This document shows positions 35,566-48,840 of a stretch of DNA of 64,000 bases, piece after piece. Origin of the DNA: Aquatica leii (Eukaryota > Arthropoda > Insecta > Coleoptera > Lampyridae); contig CM069432.1 of NCBI GenBank assembly GCA_035610365.1, forward strand, positions 81,658,520 to 81,722,519, written 5' to 3'. The notes under the pieces were generated by a model, which was not told the DNA's origin, made no database searches, and saw nothing but the letters and a program-made list of their open reading frames with translations. Position numbers and translations under genes: made by a program. Numbering within the stretch: the first letter of the stretch is position 1; every line of letters starts with the position of its first letter.

Positions 35566-35815
35566 AACTTGTGGTGTGATGAGAGGATGATTTATTTCAT
35601 TAAATAAATTTAAAGTAATCTTATTATTTATTTTAAGTAGTCCTTGTGTAAAATCTTATATATTGTTTCACAGGTTTCTGGTATTATGGCGGAAAGTGGT
35701 TGTGGTGTACAAGTCTTTATCTGAATCAAATGAACTAAAGTCAGTATCACGATCTCAAGTGTATATTTTGTTTGTGTGAAAGTATACTGCTAAGCATCCT
35801 TTAATACATTATTTC

Positions 35816-36340
35816 AGCGGCAGGGGTAAAAAGTAAAACATTGTGTCGGCAGTGAACCTGTTAAACGAGGAATATTTCTTATGTTTTGCAGATGTTCTTC
35901 TCCAAGCATACACCGAACAGCATCTTTTATACTAGATTGAATTAAGTTCTCAGCAATTATATAAGTTTTACCGCACGTAGCAATACAACAACTAATGCGG
36001 TAGCTGTTCAATCGAATTTTTGTTATCTTTGATAACTGGCAAATTGTCAAAATTCAACATATTTTGAGCTGTTAACGTTGAAAAATTCATATTTTTTGTT
36101 TTTCTTTATGGGATGTTTTGTTTGAAGCTGATGTAAAAGCAGGCAATGTTTAATACTCTTATTTTACAATACATCTCTTCATACTACACATTTGGATTTA
36201 GGACTGTCTTTACCTCCTCTATATGAAAATCCATATTTCATGTATTCGTCGCACTGTTTTCTCTTTTTACCTATTTGCACAACTAAAGATTGCGCTTTTT
36301 CTGTGTTCTGTGCGAAAACATTTGATGTTTCTTGAGAAGT
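35816..36340 (-). pseudogene. hAT transposase fragment, ZBED5/FAM200-like
   Basis: N-terminal part of a hAT transposase of the kind domesticated as ZBED5 and FAM200. Around 36290-36185 the frame reads GKKRKQCDEYMKYGFSY and SPKSKCVV, the KKRKYd.YlkyGFt...C..C start of the BED-like finger. It continues past one stop as LQTKHPIKKNKKYEFF (H of the finger). From 36050 the frame SYRISCCIATCGKTYIIAEN then VRCMLGEEHLQNIRNIP matches SY.vs..IA...kpHtigE..i.P and MLGe.....i..IP. The catalytic core that should follow is gone. Stops and shifts interrupt it. Confidence 0.83.
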
Positions 36341-36920
36341 ACTTCTTAATTGATCACTTTATGGTGTTCGTTTAATATTTTTTACTTTATCGGTTTTCAG
36401 CTACTCATCCATATTTAATCTTAAATTAATTTAACTTTTAAATTAAAATAAAGTTTAAAATTATTCAACGAATATAAAATTGATATTAATTAGTAAATCA
36501 CAGTGAAATATCGCTCATCACTACTGTAGACACGCTATCATTGGAATTCTAACACTAACTTGTGTTATGTGCCGGTATTACAAGAAAATATAACGTTATT
36601 TATTCGTATATTATTCTACATATTAGTACGCTTAGCCACTCTTCATACGCTGCAAATATATATTTTTATTTTCAACAAATAAACCAATTGAACAATATTT
36701 TATTTAGAAATAGTGAGCGCAAAAATACCTTTTGTTTGATCAATTTCATTTCCGTACGGGTCAAAGTCGATTCCATACAGGTCAAAGCTATTACCGTACA
36801 GAATAACGAATTATGAAAACTAAATTTAAAAAATTGTACTATTATTCGATGCAATTATAAAAGCAAAAAACAAAATCATTTAGAGCAAAAAAATTTTTGT
36901 TTTTAAATTAAATATTTTAG
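36341..36920. other. AT-rich spacer
   Basis: Small ORFs at 36562 and 36672 on opposite strands look AT-driven; nothing recognised. Confidence 0.5.
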
Positions 36921-37190
36921 GTTATGTTTGTAAACGTTGGCATTTAGTAATAACTTTTTTTTAATTAAATCATAACGTATTTTAGAAAAATTAAGTTTAA
37001 GGTAATTAGAATACAATAAATTTGCAACTTCACTACTTGTTTGTTTGCAGATTTTTTTTTTGATGGTAAAGCAACGTCATCAGTAATTTATCGGACTTTT
37101 GCAGTGTTATAAAGAAGTTATAAAGATCAAGTGTATAAAAACTTTACAATTACTACTGAAATTTGCTCAACTTGACTTAAATAAGTTAGT
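36921..37190 (+). repeat. Dispersed repeat, copy A
   Basis: About 270 bp that is similar, in the same orientation and with small gaps, to 48286-48580. Shared landmarks in order: GTTATGTTTGTAAACGTTGG, TTTTAGAAAAA, GCAACTT(T/C)ACTACT, TTTGCAGA-type run, CAGTAATTTATC(G/A)GACTTTTGC, AACTTTACAA. No coding capacity; family unknown. Confidence 0.7.
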
Positions 37191-39778
37191 ATTTATTAAC
37201 ATCGATCAGTGTTACCAACTGCATGACAATTCAGAAGAGTTTAATTATCTTTTGGCATTTATCCATACTTGCAGGATACCTAGATGTTTCTTCCGCGCGT
37301 GCCTGATATCTGTACGTTATAATTTATTCTTATGTTAGTTCTGTTTTTATATGTGTTTATATACTTTTACTCCGTATTACATTATAACCTTAAAAAAACA
37401 AACAGTGCCGCTCCCTTGTTACAAATGTAACTGTAAAAACTTACTTTATACTTACGTTAGAATTAATAACACAAAATAAATTCTACAAGAACTATCAACT
37501 GTTACAAGATTAGAGCAAATTACTAGTTAATACATTGCAAAAACCACACATTTAAAAGTAATTATAAGCAAGAACACTTAATCACTGTTGTCTTCCCTTT
37601 TGTAATTTATTTCTGTGTTTTTCTAGAGTATTATTTACTTAAGTCACAAGATGGCTAAACTACAATACATGTTTTGTTGTTTGTAATTAAATGTATCTTG
37701 AATTTTCTGAACTAAAATGTTTGTTATGCAATTTTTTTATTACCTTCTTAGTTCGTAAAGCTCCATTTCTAATAATTACATTCATTAATTACAAATTATT
37801 TTTAAACTTTATACTTTTACCTTATTTGTTTTGCAGGTCATATTCACATGTTATTCTGTATCAGCTTCAAAAAATATAACTTTTACATATCAACATGGTA
37901 CTTTTCGGAACCACTTGAAGACTAATGATTTTAATAATTTACATTGTTAACGAATAGATTTCTTTGATATTTTTTAATCTGATCCAGGTCATTCATATAA
38001 ACGTTTGCTTAAAATCAGTGTATTAAAAAAATTAAAATAGTAAATGATTTTAGGTTAACTAAAACTGCATATATTTAAAGCGCATAAATTATACCTACAA
38101 TTTTACTGAGTAGAGGTGAATACTTAAAAGTCGCCTCGCCTTCGGTTCGCTTGCAAATTTTCAATATACTATTGTACTTGACGACCAAGGACGACACTTG
38201 ACAATGTAATCATGTAATTAACTACATGGTCAAAGTTAGCCAAAGTTTATGCAACCGAGCTTATGTGTGGTTAGTGTTAAATAACTTTTTATACAAAAAT
38301 AGTCACACTTATAGTTAAAATTGGATTAACAGTTGTTTTTATAAATTTAGACATAGTTTGTAAAAAAATACTTTAATTGTTACTTCTAGCATGTAATAAA
38401 TAATACTACAATAATATACTTGTAACATATTTAAAATATGAATACAAAATAAATGCTTTAAATCCATGTTTAAATTATTTAATAAGGTACTTGATTTAGG
38501 TAACTTTGCACCGACTGTTATTATCACTTCCGTATATCAGAAATGTAAATGCATATATTAAAAATAAATTTTAGTATTTAATAAATTTTGTTAGTCACTA
38601 TATTTAAATTTTTAGTCAATTTTAGTAATCGAAATAATCTAGATAACACAAAATCGGTTTAGTTTAAAAACAGATTCTAAATTTTTGTTACTTGTTTTGA
38701 TTTATATTAAGCATTCTATAATCAACGAGATAAGTATATGTTTGCCACAGTTATCACATTAAGATATAAAACAAAAGTATGTTTTAGTGTCTTTTATAAG
38801 ATTAACAATAGGCAACTTGTTATTGAAGTAGTTCAATACAAATTTAGAAATTAGCGCCCGCCACTGAAACTATGTTTTTTAGATCCTTTTTTACGTTTTT
38901 GATTTTTTCTTGAAGCCCTCTGTGATACAGAGACTTTGCTATTTCTTGTTTCGTTGTTGGTAAGTGATTGGATGCATAGTTTAAATAATGACCAGTATGT
39001 GATAGTTTTTGTAAATTAAAACAGTTGTTTACAAAAAATTATCTATAACAAAAGAAATAAACTCCGTAAATTATAAGTCAAATTTCGTAATAAGTTGTAC
39101 CACAAATTTATTAATTTCAGTTATACATCTAAAGTGACTTAGTTTTAGTTTTTACAATAATCCAATTTCGAAAGTGCTAAGTTTCTAATTTAAAATTTAA
39201 TGTAACAAAATAACATTTTGAAGTAATTAAGAATTAAGTTGTAGGAAAACTATTATCTATGTTTATTGAGGTTCTTAATTATTTTAAAAGTAACTACGGT
39301 GTTTGAAAAAATAATTTTAATGTAATTAGTTTTACAACGTAGTTTTACACATTTTGTTGCGTAACTTAATTGATTTATAGAAACATTTATTATACCTAGG
39401 CACGTAAGGTAATATTTTCTTATAGTAAGAAAAAAGACTTTTTTCCGCGTTTTTTGACTGATTAATTTCTTTTAAAATTTTTATTTCATAACTGATTGAG
39501 TTCCTTCATCTACAAAGTACCAATCTTAGGAATTTAATTGTTGTGACAACAGTGTTTGTTTTGTAGTTTTTGAAAAAACATTTTGTGCAAATTTCATTTT
39601 TGTACGAATGGGAAGAACGCTTTTGAAACTAAACACTATAATATAAATTAAAGTTTGTTAGTTTTGTTGTAATTGTTAAATCAAGGTTTTTAAAAAAAAT
39701 TATTCTAGATGCACGCATGTTTATTATGTCGTTATCTGCACAGTCTACTTCTTAAATACAACAGTTTCCTGGAATTGA
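37191..39778. other. AT-rich DNA, nothing recognised
   Basis: 2.6 kb. Patch 38120-38150 (GCCTCGCCTTCGGTTCGC) is GC-richer but has no assignable structure. Confidence 0.45.
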
Positions 39779-42123
39779 ATATACAGGGTTTTTCACGTAA
39801 CTCGTTCGTTAAAAGTTTTTATACTTCCAATCATAATTTAATTTTGATTTTTTTTAATATTCAGTGAATGATTATTGACTTTATAATTAAAATATATTCA
39901 AGAACATATCACTTCTAATTATGGCGGAAGTGACATCATCAATTTTATTTTATATGGAATGCTATACTTTTTACTAATTTTTTCTGTTACGTGTGATTTT
40001 AAATTAATTTTTACAAAAGTAAATGGTTTTTGAGATATTTAGATGTTTTTGAGAATTTTCACATTTGTAATATCAACTTTAAAAATTCATATCTTGTCAA
40101 ATTATGAAGTTTAGGCTGCAATATTTGTATTACTATTTATTACAATTATTATCTTTTAAACAAGCTTTTATAAAGGTCTAACACACATACAGAGTGGTCA
40201 AAATATAATGCCAAAGTTAATAACTTTTACATGCGTAAAACTCAATTTTTTTAATTGAATACATACATATAAGATGGTTAAAAACACAATAAAATTTTGC
40301 ATCAATTGATATAATAGTTCTCTATACCTGTCTTTATCCGTTATTGAGTTCTAAGGATTTGTTTGATATTAGTACAAATTTCAAATAAAATGCCCTCTAG
40401 TGGTGAGATTCTAAATCGCAACCACCACAATTTATTTAAAATTAGTTCCTTAAAAAATGTTCTTTACAACAACACTAAGTTTATTGAAATCCGTTGAGCT
40501 GTTTCAAAGTTATAGACATTTCTTTGGAAAAACCTTTAAACACTTGTCACCACTTTATTTTCTGAGATTTATTTTAACTTTAAAAGGCATATATGTTTTT
40601 GTTACCTTAATAAAGCAAAATTCCGAGAAACTTTAGTAATTTATATCAAAATGCGGTTACGCCCCCATTTTACAAACCTAAAAATTATTGTAAATTATTA
40701 AAACAAAACTTTGTCATTCAGCTATTAATAATGTATTTAGAAATAGTCACATGTTTCGACTTTATTAAATTTTCCTTTAGGTCAACTTCAGACTGAAAAA
40801 ACATACTCATTACATAAAAAGAACATTACAAAATATAGTTATAATATAAAATTACCCAATTAACGAACACAGAACATTATTTTAAATAAAATTAACACTT
40901 TAAAGAAGAAATTAGTTTTACAAAATGACAAACAAACTGATAATGCCTAAGTTAAATCTTCTCAATAATTTTTATGTATGATAAAATGTAAAATTTTATT
41001 AAACTTTAACCATAATACTAAATGTTAAATCATGTTGTAAAACCAATTTCCTCTTCAAGGTGTTAATTTTGTTTAAAATAATATTCTGTATTTTTTAATG
41101 TCCTTTTTATGTAATGAGTATGTTTTTTCAATCTGAAAATGACCTAAAAAAAATTAATAAGGTCGAAACATGTCACTATTTCCAAATACATCATTAATGT
41201 CTGATTGATAGTGTTTTGTTTTATTTATTTACAATAAATAAATGCCATTAAAAAGTTTTAAAAAATGGATTCTTTTGTTGATCTAAAAATTATTTCCAGG
41301 ATTTTCTCTTGGCCAATTTATAGTTATATCGTTTTTACCGCAAGGCTCTTCAATGAGTGATTTATACTAATTATAACTCATTAACGGTTAAAGATGGGTT
41401 TAGAGAACTATCATTCTAACCTGTTCCGCATAACTGTTAGAATTAGATTGTATTAAACAATGTCTATTGACAGATTAGTGACAAATGTCATATGTGTGCT
41501 CATATGTATTACTCAGCCTACTACCTCAAATTAAAATTATTGAAATTTGTATTAATATCAAACAAATCCTTATAATTCTTTAACGGTTAAAAATGGGTAT
41601 AGGAAACCCTTATACTAATTCTTGTAGAATTTTATTGTGTTCCTGACAATCCAAGGCGTTCCGTTTGAAAAAATTGAGTTTTAGGCATATAATAGTTGTT
41701 AACTTTGGTATTATATTATGAACATTCTGTATGTATATTGGATCTTGACAAAACGTTGGTTAAAAGATGATAATTTTAATAAATAGTGATAGAATAATCG
41801 CAACCTAAACTTCATAATTTGACAAGATATGATTTTTTCAAGTTGATGTTACGAATGTGAAAATTCTCAAAAACATCTAAATATCTTAAAAACCGCTGAC
41901 TTTTGGGATAATGAGCTATGATCAAAATTAGTTTAAAATTACACGTAAAATTGAAAAAAATAGTAAAAAGTATAGCATTTCATATAAAATAAAAGAGATG
42001 ATGTAACTTCTGGTAACCGGAATTATAAAGCTAACAACCATTTACTTAAAAAAATCAAAATTAAATTATGATTGGAAGTATATACACTTTTAACGAACGG
42101 GTTACGTGAAAAACTCTGTATAT
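39779..42123. mobile_element. 2.3-kb near-palindromic foldback element
   Basis: The left end (ATATACAGGGTTTTTCACG at 39779) and the reverse complement of the right end (ATATACAGAGTTTTTCACG, ending at 42123) begin a match that continues, with substitutions and gaps, to about 40925 on the left and 41037 on the right. Arms are about 1.1 kb with a spacer near 110 bp. Matching landmarks occur at 39930/41990, 40080/41830, 40340/41560, 40750/41170 and 40900/41050. A stretch around 40430-40730 matches its counterpart poorly. There is no transposase. TA or TATA may be the target, but the ends are palindromic there, so the exact edge is ambiguous. Confidence 0.82.
40741..41190. repeat. Inverted GAAAC-type motifs in the palindrome core
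   Basis: Minus strand near 40800-40748 and plus strand near 41128-41175 each show CTGAAxxTGACC, a spacer, then GGTCGAAACATGT or a near match. The GACC/GGTC stem between a CTGA-type start and GAAAC resembles PLE tails such as the one at 63815. Both arms carry it because they are copies of each other. Confidence 0.55.
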
Positions 42124-45100
42124 CATAATAAGTTTGAATCGCAATGTAGTAAAATAGAAAAAATATTTTTGCACGTATAATATAATAATAATTGCATTTT
42201 AAATATAGAAATCAAGTTATCGGATCAGTTGCTTACATGAGTTAACCAAATTTATTAAAAACCGCAACAAAAAATGTTATCGGCAAAAAGAAAATTAGGT
42301 TAGTCGGCATGTATTTAGATTCTTAGAGTCCTTTGCGATCTTTAAACCATTGTGTTTACATCATATGTTTGATCCATTTGTAGACTGTGTAATCGTTGTT
42401 GGTTTTACAGTGTTTACACGGTGTATTTTAAACCCACATATACGCGTCAAACCCACAGTGATATCACAGTGTTTTCACCGTGGTTTTAAGACTGCGAGGG
42501 GTCTGATTAAAATACGAATTACTATTGTACCTAACTCGTCTATTATTCATTCCATTATTTATACCGTATGTTTATAGCAGAATACACTATTTCATATACC
42601 TGCAGTTACAGTTACGCAGTGACAAATACAAGAAGAAAAACGGAAAAGATTTATATTTACATACTGAAAACTATATTCAAATAGTTTGACATACTATAAC
42701 GTCATTTTTGTGACATGTTTCTAATTTGAAGTAATAGTAGTTAAGGAACAATATTTGTATGTAAGCAAATTATTTTAGATTGAATATTTAAAATAGATTG
42801 GGAATCGTCAGCGCTTACGTTTTATCTAAAGACATTAATTATGACTGATACTAATTTAAAAAAAAAGGAATGATACTGGCTTTTGTTCCACTTTTGATTA
42901 TTACGTTACAACAATATTAGAACAACAGAAAAATTATAGGATGTAAAGGATTTCATTTTATACTAACCTTGTCAAAAAGTTTTATTAAGAGCACATTTTT
43001 ATATCTTGAAGAGTATCCAATTTATGTATATCGTCATATACGCCTCACGTAGAAAATTCCCACGCAAGAACCTACTTATAGAAATTTCTGAAAAGTAATA
43101 AATCTAATTCCTAGGTTTAATGTATGCAGTGCGTAATAGAATTGCAATTTAGGTCATTTTCCATAAGTGGAATACCTACTTTAGAGAATTTAGATAGAAA
43201 TAAGCTCAAGCTGAATTGATTGCATAATTAACGCATATAGAACCTTGTATGTATATTTTTTGGTTTCAATTTTAACATCACTGCTGTAATTTAAGAAAAC
43301 ACTTAAATGGATAAAAAAATACACACTTTTATAATCTGTGACGATTGAAAATATCCGGTTTGTTTTAGGCTTTATGTATTGCAAAAACGTTCTAAACATT
43401 TGGAATTTTACGATCTACACACATAACTGAGTCAAAGAAACCAAAGCCATAAACAGTTATTTCATGAAGTAGATGTTGGAAATGAATAATAGGAACACCT
43501 TAGTCATTTATCTAACGTAATATTTAGTTAAACATAATTGTTTACTTAAAAACACGTCATAAATTACGTCATTTGTTGTGTGTTTCACTTCTTGACTTTG
43601 AAACATGTTATTACTAAATAAAGCTAAATTCTAATTTGTATACATTAGACACATTTGTAGAGTTATTTTTGTTTTTAGCAAATTTGTTATTATATGTTGA
43701 AATATGCTCAGTTTAGATTCATTTTAGAATTTGTGCCAAGTATGTGACAGTTCGCAGTTTATTTTGTTGTGCAATCTTTGGTATTCTTTTTTCAATGCCT
43801 ATTATCTATTAGTTTGTTTTGTTTTCTAACTACTGTTATCAGTAAATAGCATTAGTCAAAAAGTATATATTGTATTTCTTAGTTTTCTGAAAAACGATTT
43901 TAAAACCTGATCTAACTGCATTTTCTACTATTTTAAAATAAACTTTTATGTAAAACTATACATATTATTTCTTTTATATTAATTTAGTTTTCTCTTAATA
44001 TACATATACTATTATTGTGTTGTTTAAAATACAAATAAATCTCTCGTATATTTTATTGTAGTCGAGTTGCTGATCTGTAAATTTTAGTTTATTAACAAAG
44101 CAAGTAAAACTAATAATATTATGATTTTTAGATAAATATACAAGACACTGAAATACTTCAAAGAACTATTATTAGTCAAACATTTTTACAAATTCAGTCA
44201 TCTAAACATTTAATTAATTGTTCAGTCAGTCGCGAAAATGAAATCTACAATATCGATTCGTTAGCTGCTACTACATAACGCAACAGCTTTATTTTTCTTG
44301 GTACATCAGAATTAGTCTAATTTAACATTTGGATTTGTAATTTATTAAAATTAGTACACACAAATAAATTTTGTGTTAAGTAATATAAAATTTAAGGTTT
44401 AAACTTTAGATTGTAGTTCCATATAGTACAACTTATTTCCATTAGTGGTATAATTAGTTAATTCAATTATTACAATTATTTGTAAATTTTGTAAACAAAA
44501 CTAGATTAATGTCTATAATTTATAAATAGTCATCAGAAGCAGATATTAATTAATTAAAAAAAAATTGTCAACAAATAGCTTTCGTATAAGCACACCAGTA
44601 CTTAATAATTTACGGATTAATATTTTAGATTTAAGTTTTTATAATTTTATAGTAAGTGTAAATTTATCAAAAACGTTTTAAAATTATTTATACTAAATTT
44701 TAAATTAAAATATAACTAAGATTTATGTTGATATGAAATAAATTGCGTTAAAACAAAATATTTGGTTTCAGTTGTTTAGTGATAGTGAGTAAGTATTTTC
44801 TTTACTAATATTTGAAGTTATTAGTTAGTTATTAGTACTGGGCGCGTACGATAGATGACCATGTAGAATCCGTTTTGAAATAAGCGGAAATATATTTTTT
44901 TCTTTAAATAATTCTATCCGTTAAGAAAAACAACAAAATCACGCCAACATTCTGAATGTAGCAAAACTTATACAGTACGCAATCTATATCAGAACACTTT
45001 CAACATAAAATTAAAAGTAATATGTGTGTGTAACGATGTACCTACGATATAATTTTGTACGTATGTAAATTATTTGTATTATTTTTACAGTTTCTTATAG

Positions 45101-46969
45101 AGATAATTTTTCCATACAACTTACTTAAATAAAAAAATTTTCTAACATTAACAGTTTATTAAATATTTGATTTATAATTTAAAATGAATTTGATATATTA
45201 TCTTCGAGTCCTGCCTGCTACAATTTTTTTTAGAAAAAACATTGATTTACTAAACGGGAAAACAATATCGAGACGCACAAATATAGGGGTTAGTCGATAT
45301 GACTACATACCCTCAATTTACCATATCTTAATGAAATGGAAGAGAAAAATTTTAAAAAAATTATGGCATGCTGGGAAGTCAATAGAAATGTGTATATATA
45401 TTCTAATGTGTAATACTTAGTACTTTTACTATTATTTTTTTAAGCAAATAAAATTATAAACCTAAGTTTTCTAAGTTCTCTATATTTTTTCGACTTAGAT
45501 GTTTTTCTTTAATGTGAAAATACGAAACATGTAGAAATTCCTTATAGGAAAGTCGCGTGGTTACCACACCAGTTTTATAATTTTAGTTTTGAAAATACTT
45601 GACATTGGTATAGTTATTCTGATAACTTTTTACTGTATTAACTAACCAATAAAAGTTTTATTTTATAGCATCATCAAAAAATATTCTGATAACACCATGC
45701 ATGTGGTGTTATCGTGCAAAGAAGACATGACATATTCAAATGTCAAAGATAATGTCAGATAAAATCAATTTCAATTGATAACAATAAAACAAATATTTGT
45801 TAATATTAATAATAATAAAATTAGTGTTTGCGTAATTTGTAAAAGATCTGTAGACGAAACTTTTTTACGCGACTTTCTATAGACGGCGAATCAGAACGTT
45901 ACTTACGCAAGAATTGGTTTGTCGTGATCATTTTGTCTACAACACAATCACGTGACAGGTTTTCTACAAACTACGTGAACAATAACAAAATTATTTTAGT
46001 AAAATAACCTAAAAACACAATTAAACTTGTATTAATAATTAAGAAACAATGATAAAAAATTATCTTACCGAATATACCTCTATCATTGATAAATACTCAA
46101 AACTTCTGCCGAAAAAATGTTTTAGACGTGCTGCTTTAAGTAATAGAAACTTGCTTTTAACAGTCTATGACAAAATTATCTCGGTATTATCAATGTTATG
46201 TACATAGTGTCTAAGATAAGAATGCACAGCATGGGGATCTTGTAAACGGTTAAAGATACAAAGTGGCTTAAATTTGAAAAAAAATTAATTTGTTTAAAGT
46301 ATGTTTACATGCTGGTTGCAAAAATTTATTATTGTTTATTGTTTTGCAGAAAAAATAAATTTAAAAAAATTTTATTTTTTTCAATTTTCGTATTGGTTTT
46401 AAAAAATTATAAAAAACATTTTGTTATTAGCACTTTTTAAACTTTACAAAATGTCGTTTTTAAATTTTTATACAACGTTTTATTTCCGAAAAATCTATTT
46501 TTTTATATAGTCACCAAAAAAGAAACTGTATTTGGTAGAATTTTTTATTAAAAATTCAACGATGTATTACACACTATGGTTCTATTGATATTTTTTACTC
46601 TTTAGTCTAATAGGCGTTGGAACAATTTCAATATTTTTATTTCATCTGTCGTATTGTTGTTGAAAAGGTAAGGTATTTGGAGTTGTATTTGTTGTTATAA
46701 GAATATAAAGTGTGTTAAGTTTTGTTGTTATTAATATTACTCATTTGTTAGTGTATTATTTGTTGTTTCGTGTTTTTGTTTAATTTGTTTGTAAATGTTA
46801 CAATAGAAAGAGTTAATTTCACAAACAAAAAAAATGAATATATTACATATCGACTTGTTACATAGATCTTGTGTTAAAAAAATTGTGTAGCTGCTGAGGA
46901 GATGTATTCTTATAATTATCCTAAACAAAAACAAACTGAAAAATTAAACCAAGGAAAAACAAATACCGT
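42124..46969. other. AT-rich DNA with two small hairpins
   Basis: No gene recognised. At 45688-45713 GATAACACCA and its complement TGGTGTTATC flank TGCATG, a perfect 10-bp hairpin. At 42405-42490 a roughly 25-bp segment starting CAGTGTTT recurs once in direct orientation. ORFs at 42350, 43190, 45184 and 46737 have no recognisable domain. Confidence 0.45.
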
Positions 46970-47690
46970 TTTGCTATCCGTTCTTAAAATCCTGAAATAT
47001 CAACAAGACTAATTGAACGTCGAACTGGGGTAGATATACAGCTCAGTTCATTTTACAAAAAAATAAAATTAACTTCTATAAATTTTAATATTGTCAAAGT
47101 TTTATACCTAGTGACGAAAGAAGGCAATCAGTTTTTTGCAAATGATACACTAGAAAATCCTAAAGAAACCAAAACTTTCTTTTTAAAGTAATTTGGATAA
47201 TGAATGCATGATAACCAACAATGGAATTTTTAATCGGTGCAACAAATATTATTGAGTAACAGACAATTTTTGTTAAAAAAAAGCAAGGCATCAACATCGG
47301 TTTGGTTTTCGTATGTGGATAAGTATTTTAAATGCCGGAATAATATGAATGTGTTATCACAACAATTTAAATTCTAAAAGGTATCTCGACTTACTGCAAA
47401 CTGATTTGGACGATACCTTGAATGAATAACTTTTACTAGTTGTTAACAACTGCTGGTTTCAACAACATGGTGCTCAGCCAAGAAATATACGGTAGTATTT
47501 GTCGTGGAGGTTTCCTAATAATGGATTAAAATTTACAGTGATGTAGCTTGCCTAAGACGATCGCCGGATTTGGGTCTGGTAAACTTTTTCCTCTAGGTTT
47601 ATGTAAAAAACCACGAGTGTGACGCAACTTTTGAACAGTTATTGGCATCGGTTATAGCAGCAGTTAACACAATCTTATTTCAACACCTAC
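46970..47690 (+). pseudogene. IS630/mariner-type transposase relic 2
   Basis: Shifted frames in the right order: about 46990, NPEISTRLIERRTGVDIQ (helix-turn-helix); about 47110, VTKEGNQFFANDTLENPKE (matching the ...eGd..RR.eFC..m..np.. block); about 47215-47290, a degraded copy of the NRHN.HYW block; about 47370, YLDLLQTDLDDTL; about 47450, CWFQQHGAQP, standing for WFQQDGAPPH; then WRFPNN for the FPnrWIGR block. The catalytic D of FQQD is replaced by H. Several stops occur. It is a full-length but dead copy, probably related to relic 1 at 18.6 kb. Confidence 0.8.
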
Positions 47691-48285
47691 TAGATTACAA
47701 TATATTAGAGCTTATTTTTTTAATTTTTGGTTTTTAAACCATAACGTGTGATGCATCGTTAAATTTTTAATAAAAAGTTCTACCAGTCATTTTAATTTTT
47801 TGTAAAATTTTGAAAACAATGAATTTTTGGAACTAGGTTGTAGACATTTTTTTGATAAGCCCTACTTACTTTGAGCAAGACTATTTAAAAATGACTCCAG
47901 TAATCAATGTAACAAAGACATTTAATATATTCATCATAGCTTGTGTAAAATAATTAGTGAACTATATAATTTGATTATAAAAACCTGTATGGCAACTTAC
48001 ATAACTTAAATATTTTAATTTACCACAAAATACTTCTACTTTGAATGTACCATCAAAATTAAACAGTAACGAGGCTTCAGTCACGCCTCGTTGTGTAATT
48101 TGCTTATGCCAAGGTAAAGAGTAAAAAGAATTTGGTTTCTAAATTAAATATTTTAAGACATTATGTAAATGGCTGTAGGGATAAAAACGTTGAAAGCTGA
48201 TTTGTATACCCGCGTAATTTTAATCAATTTTTGAATAGACCGTGTCCTAAACCACAACGTATAACATTGTAAGCTGACATTTTAA
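47691..48285. other. AT-rich DNA with one hairpin
   Basis: 48068-48092 is a perfect 8-bp hairpin: AACGAGGC and GCCTCGTT around a 9-base loop. No other feature. Confidence 0.5.
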
Positions 48286-48580
48286 GTTATGTTCGCAAAC
48301 GTTAGTATTTAGTAGTAACTTGCTTGAAATTAAATGTAAATATATTTTAGAAAAACAAAACTCAAAGTAATTAGAGTAAACTAAATCACTTAATTCGCAA
48401 CTTTACTACTAGGTTCCATTTCTTGCAGAGTTTTTTCTTAATAGAAACGTCAACAGTAATTTATCAGACTTTTGCGTGTATAATGTTATAAAGGAATTAT
48501 TATTATAATTTTTAATTGGTTGTTCCAAAACTTTACAATGGTTACTAAAATTCGCGTGTTTAACTTGTCAAGTAATTGAA
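48286..48580 (+). repeat. Dispersed repeat, copy B
   Basis: Direct, diverged copy of 36921-37190, with the same landmarks in the same order. About 170 bp after it lies the ribozyme-like copy on the minus strand; copy A has no such neighbour, so the two repeats are not one unit. Confidence 0.7.
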
Positions 48581-48699
48581 GCACTCAAATAACAAAATTT
48601 GTAAATTACCTAAAAGACGTTAATATTTACTATTAGTTAGTTTGATATGTCTACGTTATTATTTATATGCAAATGGCTATAGGGTTGTAAACGTATAAA

Positions 48700-48840
48700 A
48701 ATTGTAAGGTAAAAATGTTAGTGCAAATGTGAAGATGACACCAGAGTAAACCGCTGGACGGCCGTTTTGCTTTTTTGAGCTCTTCAGTAGTAGGAGAATA
48801 CTCTACTGTACTTCCACAAATGCATTCACAGTCGGGTAGC
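48700..48840 (-). repeat. Diverged second copy of the hammerhead-like repeat
   Basis: On the minus strand this aligns with 13330-13450: AATGCATTTGTGG, CTCCTACTACTGAAGA, a GCTC/GC stem, AAAAC, CGGCCGTCCAG, then CACATTTGCACT. The hammerhead-type core occupies 48751-48795. CTGAAGA replaces CTGATGA, GCAAAAC replaces GCGAAAC, and stem I keeps only about half its pairs, so this copy should be inactive. The identical CGGCCGTCC block, present in both copies, marks the expected cleavage region. Confidence 0.68.

Noticed and set aside
48068-48092. 8-bp hairpin as a histone stem-loop or terminator
   Set aside because: Stem and loop do not match the histone consensus, and no gene precedes it.
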